Source: Terriglobia bacterium
GTDB lineage: Bacteria; Acidobacteriota; Terriglobia; Terriglobales; Acidobacteriaceae
Assembly: GCA_020072645.1 (NCBI GenBank)
Contig: JAIQGK010000016.1
Location: 62,001 to 126,000, forward strand
Direction of reading: 5' to 3'
DNA length: 64,000 nt
Positions 17,794-25,580 of the stretch are shown in pieces. The notes beneath the pieces were generated by a model. It saw only the letters and a program-made list of their open reading frames with translations. It had not been told where the DNA came from and did no database searches. The position numbers were made by a program, and so were the translations under genes. Each line of letters starts with the position of its first letter. Position 1 is the stretch's first letter.

Positions 17794-18729
17794 CTAGCTG
17801 TTTGTCGGCCGGGCTGCAACGATCTGGTACGAGTTCGTCGGGTTTACGCACTCGCCCGGCGTGGGAATCATTTTCAGGAATTTAAGATCGAATTTGGAAA
17901 ACAGCCCGCGAATCTCGTTCTCATCCACCAGCATATGCCGCGTATGGACCTCAGCGAACTGCTCGAACCTCTCAAGCAGATCTGACATTGACGTGCCAGT
18001 CTTCTCCAGGGTCTCCGCTTCGATCTGGGACAGGCTCCGGCTGCGTTCTGCATAACCGCGGCGCAATTCGGGGGTCGTGACGCCGCCGATCATGGCAGTG
18101 GTAACCACCGACCCGCCCGGCGCAAGGAGCTTCAGCCAACGCTCGGTAATCATTGGCTTATATTCACTCTTCAAAACAGTGAGGAACTCGTCGGTCACAA
18201 TCAGGTCAAAGCTGCCCAGCGGCATGGACGGGCTTGTGATCAGATTGTCCACAAAGCATTCAATTTTAAGGCCGTGCCGCTTGGCATACCATTCGCAAGC
18301 GGTCAGGGGCGTGGCGCAAATATCGTAGATTTTGATGGTCGGATTTGCCTTTGCCGTCTTGATCGCTTCATGCAGGGTCGCCAGCATCCCATAGTCTGCG
18401 CAGGCGGAAATAAGGACGTTGGCCGTTGGCTTCTTGCGCAGAATTGTACTTAGAGCATCATTGTAAAACTCATACCACGGTGGCACCGCAACCATATTCA
18501 GGAGACGTAAAAATTGCCAGGTGCCATGATACCAATCGCATGCGCCCGGAGCATCGGAGCCCTTATTGGTCTTGGCCCATTCTTCCATCCCGCCAACTTC
18601 TTTGTGCTTGCACTTTGTTCGAGACCAGTCCCACATCAGTGGCGCTGAATCAATCAATAAGCTACGAGTTTCGTCGTCCAATTTGTATAGGTCGGCTGGC
18701 TGTAATACTTGCATCTCGGCAGCTTGCAT
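17794..18729 (-). CDS. SAM-dependent class I methyltransferase-fold enzyme
   Basis: A 311-residue Rossmann-type SAM enzyme. The SAM site appears as 'NVLISACADYGML' (about residue 117), where the usual G-x-G-x-G is replaced by S-A-C-A-D-Y-G. It is followed by an acidic strand end in 'IYDICATPL' and 'FDLIVTDEFL', then 'LLAPGGSVV'. An unusual N-terminal part (1-105) contains 'CDWYHGTWQFLRLLN', which I do not recognise from ordinary O- or N-methyltransferases. It leads the minus-strand operon with the A-T NRPS, mtnB and mtnD; AAGGAG lies ten bases before the ATG. Methyl transfer is the default reading. The neighbouring methionine-salvage genes raise the alternative that it cleaves SAM at the aminobutyryl side and releases methylthioadenosine, as azetidine-2-carboxylate synthases of the VioH/AzeJ type do. 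That alternative is inference. Confidence 0.75.
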   Translation of the reverse strand: MQAAEMQVLQPADLYKLDDETRSLLIDSAPLMWDWSRTKCKHKEVGGMEEWAKTNKGSDAPGACDWYHGTWQFLRLLNMVAVPPWYEFYNDALSTILRKKPTANVLISACADYGMLATLHEAIKTAKANPTIKIYDICATPLTACEWYAKRHGLKIECFVDNLITSPSMPLGSFDLIVTDEFLTVLKSEYKPMITERWLKLLAPGGSVVTTAMIGGVTTPELRRGYAERSRSLSQIEAETLEKTGTSMSDLLERFEQFAEVHTRHMLVDENEIRGLFSKFDLKFLKMIPTPGECVNPTNSYQIVAARPTNS

Positions 18730-18958
18730 TAGTCGTAATCTCCTTGTATGAGGGTACCGTTCGTGAATTAATATCTTTTAACACTTCCTAATAGTTAGGT
18801 GAAAAAGATACCTTATGAGGGCTAGCTTCAATACCTCTTCTATCGCGTGTTCTAACTGTGATATAGATGAATTCTTGATTTATATAGCTTGGACGAACTC
18901 GATACTAGCATCGCCGTGATTAGTAGATCAATGTGAAGCAGGTTAAAATTTTTTGACA

Positions 18959-19010
18959 ATTCCCAAATTGAGAGATGGTTTCAAAATGGGAATTTGTTCC
19001 AAAATGGAAC
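18959..19010. promoter_or_regulatory. Palindromic operator region shared with 3020-3055
   Basis: GTTCCA-AAA-TGGAAC at 18996-19010 is the same dyad as at 3020-3034 with a different spacer. Next to it, GGGAAT (18988-18993) pairs with ATTCCC (18959-18964); read on the minus strand, the segment is a second, imperfect TTCCCATTTTGAAA site centred 17-18 bases from the first. The AT-rich 18730-19163 gap has no gene and separates the minus-strand SAM-enzyme operon from the plus-strand KAS III operon, so one regulator could drive both. Confidence 0.6.
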
Positions 19011-19163
19011 GTAACCGATACACAAAGCCTATGACCGAAAGGATAGCTGTTTATTCCGTTGTATAGGCTGAGGGGGGGCTTAGACGGGAAATTATCTGCT
19101 GTGTTACTCTCGAAACCGTACGACAATCCTTTATCTAAATTAGGGACCCAAAGCCGATCATAT

Positions 19164-20117
19164 ATGGAACCCATGGTTAAAAGCGCGAATCGTTTTTTGT
19201 CTGGTGTTGCCTATTCGGTTGGTACTCCCTGTCCAATAGAGAGCTTGAGGGAGAGCGAGGGAATATCGCCCGAGATACTGAATGATCTCAAGGGGAGGGG
19301 GCTGCGCAGTTTTTATCAGGACAGCCGCACCATCCCTGAGATGTGCATGAGCACGGCAGAAGAGACGCTGAAACTCGCGGGATTGAGGCCTGAGGAGATA
19401 GATTTGATCCTGCTTGCCACCTCGAATGCCGATTGGGTCAACACACTGGACGCCGAAACTGATTTGTTTTCAATATTTCGCAAAAGCGGTTTTATCCGGA
19501 CACGTTTGATTGGATTGTCATTGCAGGCATGCAGCGCGTTTGGTGAAGCGGCGCGGATTGCTGCTGACCTCACAGCAGGGCAAAATCCAGCCAAGAACGT
19601 CCTGGTGATTCTTTTTGGGCGCAAGGAGACGCCCAGCAGGTTGGGGCCGGCTGCCAGTACGGTCTATAGCGACGGCGCCGCTTCCTGCATTGTGTCAGCC
19701 GACAAAGGTAATTTTGAGATCTGTGCCAGTGAGAGTCTGTTCAATATTCATTTAGGCGCGATGGGACGTTTAGGGAACTTTGATCAATTTGTGGGGGGCG
19801 TCCAGGACATAACGGAGATCAGCCGAGGAGTACTTGAAAAAGCCGGCATTCAACCCGAGGATATTAGCGCTCTCTTTTGCACCAACGGCAGCCTGGTCCA
19901 CCTGCGGGTGATGGCGAATGCGGCGAAAGTGGCGCTAGACCGAGTTTACAGCGAGGATGTCGCCAGGTTCGCTCATGTGTATTCGTGTGACAACCTTATC
20001 AGCCTGAAGAATTATTCCAGTGAAAAGACGCTTGCGCCGGGCAGTTATTACCTGCTATTAGGATGGTCGCCTCATATCGTCAGTGCGGCCGTTCTCCGGT
20101 ATGTGGGGAATACATAG
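19164..20117 (+). CDS. KAS III-like (FabH family) condensing or acyl-transfer enzyme
   Basis: A 317-residue thiolase-fold protein related to 3-oxoacyl-ACP synthase III. The triad can be placed: C123 in 'LQACSAFGEA', H246 in 'TNGSLVHLRV' and N277 in 'SCDNLISL', with nearly the same spacing as Cys112-His244-Asn274 of E. coli FabH. The histidine motif lacks the 'HQAN' of housekeeping FabH, so this is a specialised paralogue; such enzymes in biosynthetic clusters can make C-C bonds or transfer acyl groups to form esters. The start is uncertain: ATG at 19164 or 19173 rather than the far upstream TTG at 19059. It heads the right-hand plus-strand gene group after the shared operator. Confidence 0.82.
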   Translation: MEPMVKSANRFLSGVAYSVGTPCPIESLRESEGISPEILNDLKGRGLRSFYQDSRTIPEMCMSTAEETLKLAGLRPEEIDLILLATSNADWVNTLDAETDLFSIFRKSGFIRTRLIGLSLQACSAFGEAARIAADLTAGQNPAKNVLVILFGRKETPSRLGPAASTVYSDGAASCIVSADKGNFEICASESLFNIHLGAMGRLGNFDQFVGGVQDITEISRGVLEKAGIQPEDISALFCTNGSLVHLRVMANAAKVALDRVYSEDVARFAHVYSCDNLISLKNYSSEKTLAPGSYYLLLGWSPHIVSAAVLRYVGNT

Positions 20118-20173
20118 ATAATGCAAGCATAGGGGTTTTCTGGAGTAGATCTCATGCCCGGGCGGAAAGAGTC

Positions 20174-21196
20174 ATGATGAGCTCTGAATTGATACTTGAT
20201 CGTAAAGTAAAGGAGTTCCTGCGCTTACTGGCAGTGCAGGACGGCCCGCATCTTTATGAGGTTCCGCTGGATATTGCTCGTGCCATGGCGGTCATCGGGC
20301 AGCTGCGTTTTCCCGTGCCCAGAATCGAAGCAGACGTGGAAGACAGGGAAATTGAAATTGGAAGCCAGGGCCGCCTCAGAATTCGCATTGTCCGCCCTGT
20401 AGGAAGCCGTGGAAAGCTGCCGGGCATCATGTATTTTCATGGCGGCGGCTGGGTAGTCAATGATCGAGACACCCATGACCGCCTGGTCCGTGAGATTGCT
20501 TACGGATCTGAAGCTGCGGTTGTCTTTGTGGAGTACTCACGCTCACCTGAAGCGCGTTACCCCACAGCTATTGAAGAGGCATATGCGGCCACCTGCTGGG
20601 TTGCGCAACACGGGGCAAGCATTGGCGTTGATCCGGAAAGGATCGCGGTGATGGGAGACAGCGCCGGCGGCAATATGGCAACCGTGGTTACCTTGCTGGC
20701 AAGGCAACGTGGCGGACCAAAAATCCTGGCGCAAGTGCTCTTTTACCCCACCACGGATTGCAATTTTGAAACTTTGTCTTACCAGCAGTTTGGGAAGGAT
20801 TACTTCCTGACGCGGGAGGACATGCAATGGTTCTGGAATGAATATGCTCCCGATCCGAATGTGCGATTGGAGCCTACCGCGTCGCCGTTAAGGGCTTCCC
20901 TGGAGCACCTTAAAGGGCTTCCGCGCGCATTGATCATCACCGGTGAGTGCGACGTGGTTCGGGATGAAGGTGAAGCATATGCGCGGCAGCTTGCGCGCGC
21001 GGGAGTGGAGGTCACTGCCACGCGATATCTGGGGATGATTCACGGATTCACATTTCTGAATGTCTTTGCCGATCTGCCCGCGGCCAAAGCTGCGATTGCT
21101 CAGGCCACAGGGATGTTGCGAAGCATCTTCGCAGTTTCAGCAACGGAGACAATGAGGTCGAACACGGAATTGGCTTCTGTTATCAAAGCAGGTTGA
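20174..21196 (+). CDS. Alpha/beta hydrolase, hormone-sensitive-lipase family
   Basis: A 340-residue esterase/lipase-like enzyme. The HSL-family oxyanion motif 'HGGGW', the nucleophile motif G-D-S163-A-G-G, the acid in 'GECDVVRDEG' and histidine in 'GMIHGF' are all present. There is no signal peptide, so it is cytoplasmic. The ATG at 20174 is preferred because GGAAAGAG lies just upstream and an earlier start would overlap the KAS III-like gene. Its place after that gene suggests a role in releasing or trimming an acyl intermediate, but general esterase activity is as likely. Confidence 0.85.
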   Translation: MMSSELILDRKVKEFLRLLAVQDGPHLYEVPLDIARAMAVIGQLRFPVPRIEADVEDREIEIGSQGRLRIRIVRPVGSRGKLPGIMYFHGGGWVVNDRDTHDRLVREIAYGSEAAVVFVEYSRSPEARYPTAIEEAYAATCWVAQHGASIGVDPERIAVMGDSAGGNMATVVTLLARQRGGPKILAQVLFYPTTDCNFETLSYQQFGKDYFLTREDMQWFWNEYAPDPNVRLEPTASPLRASLEHLKGLPRALIITGECDVVRDEGEAYARQLARAGVEVTATRYLGMIHGFTFLNVFADLPAAKAAIAQATGMLRSIFAVSATETMRSNTELASVIKAG

Positions 21197-21348
21197 GTCC
21201 TGCCATAGCTGATGGACCCACTCCCCGCAAACGCGCTGGTTGAGGCGGCGATCACGATTTATGATATACGTGTCAAAGCAGTAGCAAACTGCGGATGCGT
21301 GATAAAAGCAGCTTTAGCTCCCATTCTGAAAATGTTCTGGAGGTTATT

Positions 21349-21720
21349 GTGAGTTCTCAAACCAGCTACTCCATTAATTTGGATGCGAAATTCGGAAACC
21401 TGGAGAAGATAGATATCAACGCCCTTGTGAATGCCTGCAAAGAGCCCTGGTTTAACCAGACGCTCTGCCGGGTGAATGATTGTGTCGTGAGGCTGGGTGT
21501 GGTGCACGGTGAGTTCCACTGGCATAAGCACGATGAGGAAGACGAGTTCTTCTATGTGGTGCAAGGAAGATTCTTCATTGATTTGCAGGACCGCAGTGTA
21601 GAGCTTCTCCCCAACCAAGGCTTCACTGTGCCCAAAGGAGTTATCCATAAGACCAGGGCGCCGGAGCGCACGGTCATATTGATGATTGAAGGCGCAGGCG
21701 TTAAACCTACGGGCGACTAA
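21349..21720 (+). CDS. Small cupin-domain protein
   Basis: A 123-residue single-domain cupin. The first cupin motif 'HWHKHDEEDEFFYVVQG' gives H-x-H and a Glu as metal ligands; the second appears as 'VPKGVIHKTRAP'. Start: GTG at 21349 with GGAGG five bases upstream; a longer ATG frame from 21295 lacks such a site. Small cupins of this kind act as isomerases, dioxygenases or tailoring enzymes, and no specific reaction can be assigned. It sits in the right-hand arm of the cluster, 49 bases before the YbaK gene. Confidence 0.8.
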   Translation: MSSQTSYSINLDAKFGNLEKIDINALVNACKEPWFNQTLCRVNDCVVRLGVVHGEFHWHKHDEEDEFFYVVQGRFFIDLQDRSVELLPNQGFTVPKGVIHKTRAPERTVILMIEGAGVKPTGD

Positions 21721-21768
21721 ACGTTTAAGTCCACAAAATTGGGCGAACATTCAAGGACGGAAGAACGA

Positions 21769-22260
21769 ATGTCACAGGAAACGTATGAGCGTTTAATCGC
21801 TCTTTTAGATCAACACAAAGCGCAGTACCGGCTAATCGATCATCCGGCTGAAGGGCGCACCGAGCTTGTGAGCCCGATGCGAGGCAACCGGCTGGAACAG
21901 GCGGCAAAATGCATCGTGATCATGGCCAAGCTGGGCAGGAAAACCACCAAATACATCCTGGGCGTTGTGGCTGGAGATGCCCGGGTCAATTTAAATGCCG
22001 TGAAATCATTGCTAGGAGGGACATATATATCCTTTGCCTCTCCTGACATTGCAGAGAAGCTCTCAGGCAGTGTAGTGGGAACGGTCCTGCCATTCTCATT
22101 TACGCCGGAAATGGAGCTCATTGTCGATCCTGGGCTTCTAGTGAACGAGGAAATCTTTTTCAACGCAGCGCGCCTTGACCGATCCATGGCGTTGCGTACG
22201 AGTGATTATCTGGCCATTACACAACCCCGCATCGAAAAGATTGCCGCCTCGGCCGAATGA
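21769..22260 (+). CDS. YbaK/ProX-type aminoacyl-tRNA editing protein
   Basis: A 163-residue free-standing editing domain of the YbaK/INS family, which removes wrongly attached amino acids, chiefly from tRNA-Pro (Cys, Ala or analogues). The lysine expected in the active site lies in 'VIMAKLGRKTTKYILGVV', with 'VAGDARVNLNAVKSLLG' and the 'GTVLPFSFTPEMELIVD' strand after it. The ATG at 21769 has GGAAG upstream. Its stop overlaps the start of mtnC (ATGA at 22257-22260), so the two are translated together. Inside a cluster this could be a self-protection gene if the product or an intermediate is a proline-like amino acid; that is inference. Confidence 0.82.
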   Translation: MSQETYERLIALLDQHKAQYRLIDHPAEGRTELVSPMRGNRLEQAAKCIVIMAKLGRKTTKYILGVVAGDARVNLNAVKSLLGGTYISFASPDIAEKLSGSVVGTVLPFSFTPEMELIVDPGLLVNEEIFFNAARLDRSMALRTSDYLAITQPRIEKIAASAE

Positions 22261-23066
22261 GCAAACCATTAACAGCGAACGATCATGGAAGCGCGGTCAA
22301 GCCTCAGCAAACCGGAAATGAGCCTGAGATGGTCCCAGCGAAGCTGACGCAGATCATTCTTTTGGATGTGGAAGGAACAACCGCGCCTATCAGCTTCGTC
22401 TACGAGAAGCTCTTTCCTTACGCTCGTAAGAATATCCGGTCCTACCTGATGCAACACGGCGAGCAGCCTGAGATCAAAGATGCCCTGGTGCGACTGCAGG
22501 AAGAAAATTTGCAGGATTTGAAAGACGGCGCGCCGGGCTTTGGCCGGAACCAGGGAGATGGGAAGTACATCGACTCTGCCGTGGCCTATTGCCTCTGGCT
22601 TATGGACCGTGACCGCAAGACAACCCCATTGAAAACTCTCCAGGGCCATATCTGGAGGGAAGGTTTCGCAAGCCACGAACTGCAAAGCGAGGTTTTCGCC
22701 GATGTGCCCGAATGTTTTGCCGCCTGGCGCAAACAGGGCAGGCGAATCGCAATCTATTCGTCGGGAAGCGTGGCTGCGCAAAAGATGGTCTTTGAGAACA
22801 CGCCGTTTGGCAATCTAACGCCTCAAATCGAAGCTTTCTTCGATACCAATGTGGGTCCCAAAAAAAGTGCGAACAGCTATACCCGGATCATCAAGGAGCT
22901 TCGGGCCAATCCGGCAGACGTCCTTTTTGTCTCTGATGTGCCCGACGAACTGGACGCTGCCGTCGCCGCTGGAATGTCGGTGGCGCTGGCCGTCAGGCCA
23001 GGCAACACGCAGTACCCCAATGCTCCCAACTATCCTGTAGTGAGTTCGCTGCACGATCTCCGCTAG
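22257..23066 (+). CDS. mtnC: Enolase-phosphatase E1 (2,3-diketo-5-methylthiopentyl-1-P)
   Basis: A 269-residue HAD-superfamily enzyme of methionine salvage. It enolises and dephosphorylates the diketo phosphate to the acireductone used by MtnD. Visible motifs: I 'LLDVEGTTAPISFV', II 'IYSSGSVAAQK', the lysine of III in 'NVGPKKSANSY', and IV 'LFVSDVPDELDAA'. About 30 extra hydrophilic residues at the N-terminus make it longer than the usual 230. It overlaps the YbaK gene by 4 bases. Together with mtnB and mtnD it completes three consecutive steps of the pathway within the cluster. Confidence 0.93.
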   Translation: MSKPLTANDHGSAVKPQQTGNEPEMVPAKLTQIILLDVEGTTAPISFVYEKLFPYARKNIRSYLMQHGEQPEIKDALVRLQEENLQDLKDGAPGFGRNQGDGKYIDSAVAYCLWLMDRDRKTTPLKTLQGHIWREGFASHELQSEVFADVPECFAAWRKQGRRIAIYSSGSVAAQKMVFENTPFGNLTPQIEAFFDTNVGPKKSANSYTRIIKELRANPADVLFVSDVPDELDAAVAAGMSVALAVRPGNTQYPNAPNYPVVSSLHDLR

Positions 23067-23137
23067 CCGTGTGTTTATACCGGGAATTGCCCCAGGAAAA
23101 ATATATCTTCACGGGAACTCGGAATCACTGCTCTTTC

Positions 23138-23166
23138 TTGACGCTAGCAAGAACACTTGGGATACT
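23138..23166 (+). promoter_or_regulatory. Sigma-70-type promoter of the phosphotriesterase-like gene
   Basis: TTGACG at 23138 and GATACT at 23161 are 17 bases apart, close to the consensus, about 33 bases before the chosen ATG. It suggests that the phosphotriesterase gene is transcribed separately from the cluster. Confidence 0.6.
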
Positions 23167-23198
23167 TTTCTTCCGTAACCCAAAGGAATTTTTCCACT

Positions 23199-24176
23199 AT
23201 GGCACAAGTGCAAACGGTCCGCGGGGCCATTGATACGTCGCAGCTCGGCACCACACTGATGCACGAGCACGTGTTCGTGCTGGATACCGAGATACTCCAG
23301 AATTATCCGGAAGAGTGGGGACGTGAAGAGCAGCGCGTTGCCGATGCCATAACGCGGCTGAACGAACTCAAGGCCAAAGGCGTGGACACGATCGTCGACC
23401 TTACGGTGATTGGGCTGGGACGCTATCTCCCCAGGATCAAGCAGATTGCGCATCAGACAAAAATTAACATCATCGTTGCAACCGGAATTTATACCTATCA
23501 CGATGCGCCGCTCTACTTTCATTTTCGCGGGCCGGGCACGGTTCTGGGTGGTCCAGAGCTGATCGTGGACATGTTTGTGCGCGACATCAATGAAGGAATC
23601 GCCGATACCGGAGTGAAAGCCGGAATTTTGAAATGCGCTACCGACGAACCGGGTGTGACCAAGGACGTGGAGCGGATTCTGCGCGCCACCGCACAGGCAC
23701 ACCGAAAAACCGGCGTGCCGATTTCTACTCATACACATGCCGGAAAGCGCGTGGGGCTTGACCAGCAAAGAATTTTTCGCGAAGAAGGCGTCGATCTCTC
23801 TCGCGTAGTGATTGGCCACTCCGGAGACACAACCGATCTGGGCTATCTGGAAGAACTTGTTGGCAACGGCTCATACATCGGCATGGACCGCTTTGGCATT
23901 GATACGATTTTGTCTTTTGAAGACCGCGTCAATACCGTGGCGGCCATGTGCAAGCGCGGCCATGCGGAAAAAATGGTGCTCTCGCACGACGCGGCGTGTT
24001 ACAACCACTGGCTGCCGGAACGTCCGTTGTCCACGATGCTGCCGCGATGGAACTATCTACACATCCATAATGATGTAATTCCCGCGCTGAAGCAGAAGGG
24101 CGTCACCCACGAGCAGTTGCAGACCATGCTGGTCACGAATCCACGAAAGATCTTTGATCAGCAGGGCGCTTATTGA
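23199..24176 (+). CDS. Phosphotriesterase-family metal hydrolase (lactonase-like)
   Basis: A 325-residue amidohydrolase of the phosphotriesterase-like family. Metal ligands appear as H-x-H in 'LMHEHVF', the bridging lysine in 'GVKAGILKCATDE', histidines in 'PISTHTHAG' and 'VVIGHSGD', and the Asp in 'VLSHDAA'. Family members hydrolyse lactones or phosphotriesters. The start at 23199 (MAQVQTVRG) matches the usual N-terminus; an upstream in-frame start at 23157 would fall within the promoter. It has its own promoter and is probably outside the cluster. Confidence 0.88.
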   Translation: MAQVQTVRGAIDTSQLGTTLMHEHVFVLDTEILQNYPEEWGREEQRVADAITRLNELKAKGVDTIVDLTVIGLGRYLPRIKQIAHQTKINIIVATGIYTYHDAPLYFHFRGPGTVLGGPELIVDMFVRDINEGIADTGVKAGILKCATDEPGVTKDVERILRATAQAHRKTGVPISTHTHAGKRVGLDQQRIFREEGVDLSRVVIGHSGDTTDLGYLEELVGNGSYIGMDRFGIDTILSFEDRVNTVAAMCKRGHAEKMVLSHDAACYNHWLPERPLSTMLPRWNYLHIHNDVIPALKQKGVTHEQLQTMLVTNPRKIFDQQGAY

Positions 24177-24203
24177 ACCGGTCTCAAAAAGTTCCAGGTT
24201 TTC

Positions 24204-24428
24204 TCAGGCCGCAAGCGGATCATCTTTCTTCTGGTTCTGATTTTCCTTCTGCCGCTCGCCGGGATCCTCCACCCCAGAAAGCGAAGAGCGTGCTTTCTGG
24301 GGGCCCCGGTCCTGGTCAACTTCCATTTCCGGCTCTTTCGATTCCGGATCAATGCCGTGTGAGGGATTTTCCTTTTCCGGCTTCTTCTTGTCTTCGTTGC
24401 GTTCTTGCTGGTCGGTTGGTTGCTTCAT
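24204..24428 (-). CDS. Hypothetical small hydrophilic protein
   Basis: A 74-residue, highly charged protein rich in Lys, Glu, Asp, Gln and Pro, with no hydrophobic core and probably disordered. Composition is protein-like rather than random, but the start has no clear ribosome site and it lies opposite nothing conserved. No family recognised. Confidence 0.4.
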   Translation of the reverse strand: MKQPTDQQERNEDKKKPEKENPSHGIDPESKEPEMEVDQDRGPQKARSSLSGVEDPGERQKENQNQKKDDPLAA

Positions 24429-24539
24429 GGTGGTTGGATGGCGAATATGTTTCGTATGTCGCCTCTTCTCTTGGCCGCAAACCGCCTGAGTTCCCCGCAA
24501 CTTTTTTCGCCCGCGGTGTTTATAGATATATAACGCTCT

Positions 24540-24652
24540 GATTTTTTATCTGAGCTGTGGTGGGGAAGGGTTCCTGAGGGGTAAACGGAATCTTTCACTG
24601 CGGAAGTGCGATGCGAGAAGCGGCTACGGGTGATCCCGTGGCCGCTTTTTTC
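24540..24652 (+). ncRNA. Structured leader or small RNA ending in an intrinsic terminator
   Basis: After a TATATAA-rich stretch near 24528, the region forms short hairpins (GGAA/TTCC near 24568, CACT/AGTG near 24597) and ends in a strong terminator: AGCGGCTACGGG pairs with CCCGTGGCCGCT (24619-24646) followed by T6. It ends 16 bases before the ATG of the 2Fe-2S gene, which has no Shine-Dalgarno sequence. This is either an attenuator for that gene or an independent small RNA. Confidence 0.35.
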
Positions 24653-24667
24653 CTTTAAAATCAAAAC

Positions 24668-25003
24668 ATGTCCAACGCGGGGCCACTGTTTCGTCCGTAT
24701 GACAAGCTGGTAAAGATCACGCTGGGAGAAAAGCAGTTTGAAGTCCCAGACGGCAATATGCTGCTGCGCGCGCTGCAATTTCTCTCTCCTGAAGATATCT
24801 CTTACGGAAAGTTCTGCTGGAATGAGGAGTGCCAGTATTGCCGCGTGAATTACGATCTTGGGCCGGGCACGCAGAACCGCACCGCAATCTCATGCAAGCT
24901 GATGGTGCAGGATGGTATGCGCGTGACGGAAGTGGCGCAGGAGATCAAGTATTGCCTGCGCAAGCTGGGACTCAACCTAAAAGTGAAAGAGACGAAAAGT
25001 TGA
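24668..25003 (+). CDS. Small 2Fe-2S ferredoxin-like protein
   Basis: A 111-residue protein with the beta-grasp start of plant-type ferredoxins ('VKITLGEKQFEVPDG') and four cysteines arranged as 'FCWNEECQYC' plus a later 'SCKLMV', able to hold a 2Fe-2S cluster. A further cysteine occurs in 'IKYCLRKLG'. Likely a small electron carrier or redox sensor in the cytoplasm. Preceded by the terminator at 24619-24652. A fragment of its last 22 codons is repeated at 29711-29773. Confidence 0.7.
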   Translation: MSNAGPLFRPYDKLVKITLGEKQFEVPDGNMLLRALQFLSPEDISYGKFCWNEECQYCRVNYDLGPGTQNRTAISCKLMVQDGMRVTEVAQEIKYCLRKLGLNLKVKETKS

Positions 25004-25073
25004 AAACGCGCCGCCACGCTGACTTACCGCTTCTGCTAAACCGAAAAGCTTGTGGTTCATGTCAACGCTAAAT

Positions 25074-25580
25074 TTAAAGACGTCTTATCGCTGTGATGGA
25101 CGCTAAGCGGTAATTCATGCGCTCATAGAACGCACCGGCACGCGCGTTTGCGGCTTGATATTCCAAGGCAGCGAATTCCGCGCCGTGTTGGCGACCCCAA
25201 TCCTCAGCCGCTCGCAGCAGTTGCCCGCCAATGCCATGATTCTGATGTTCGCGCTTTACAGCGATCTCCGAAATGAGGCAGTAGATCATTTGCCGGTGCA
25301 TGGCATCCATTGGTTGATATAGCCGGACATCTATGAATCCAACGATTTCAGCCCTGAGCTCTGCGACAAGCGTGATGCTTTCTGCGCGTCCCTGCGCCGG
25401 ATGCTGTCGTCCTTCTTTGTAACGTGCCGCTATGGTTTCAACCTCAGGTACAAAATACAGCTCAGGATCAAGACTGGCATGGTGTTCAGCGCTCTCAAGA
25501 AATGCGCGGATGATTCCGTCAGCATCTTCTGCCACAGCCCGACGAATAATCGCCGCCGGCGTTGAGGCTTCATTGGTCAT
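25074..25580 (-). CDS. GNAT-family N-acetyltransferase
   Basis: A 168-residue acetyltransferase. The acetyl-CoA binding motif A is visible in 'SEIAVKREHQNHGIGGQLL', followed by 'AEDWGRQHGAEFAALEYQAANARAGAFYERMNYR', typical of the C-terminal half. Substrate unknown. The ATG at 25580 overlaps the stop of the VOC gene (ATGA), so it is the last gene of a four-gene minus-strand operon (DoxX, HAD, VOC, GNAT). Confidence 0.88.
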   Translation of the reverse strand: MTNEASTPAAIIRRAVAEDADGIIRAFLESAEHHASLDPELYFVPEVETIAARYKEGRQHPAQGRAESITLVAELRAEIVGFIDVRLYQPMDAMHRQMIYCLISEIAVKREHQNHGIGGQLLRAAEDWGRQHGAEFAALEYQAANARAGAFYERMNYRLASITAIRRL

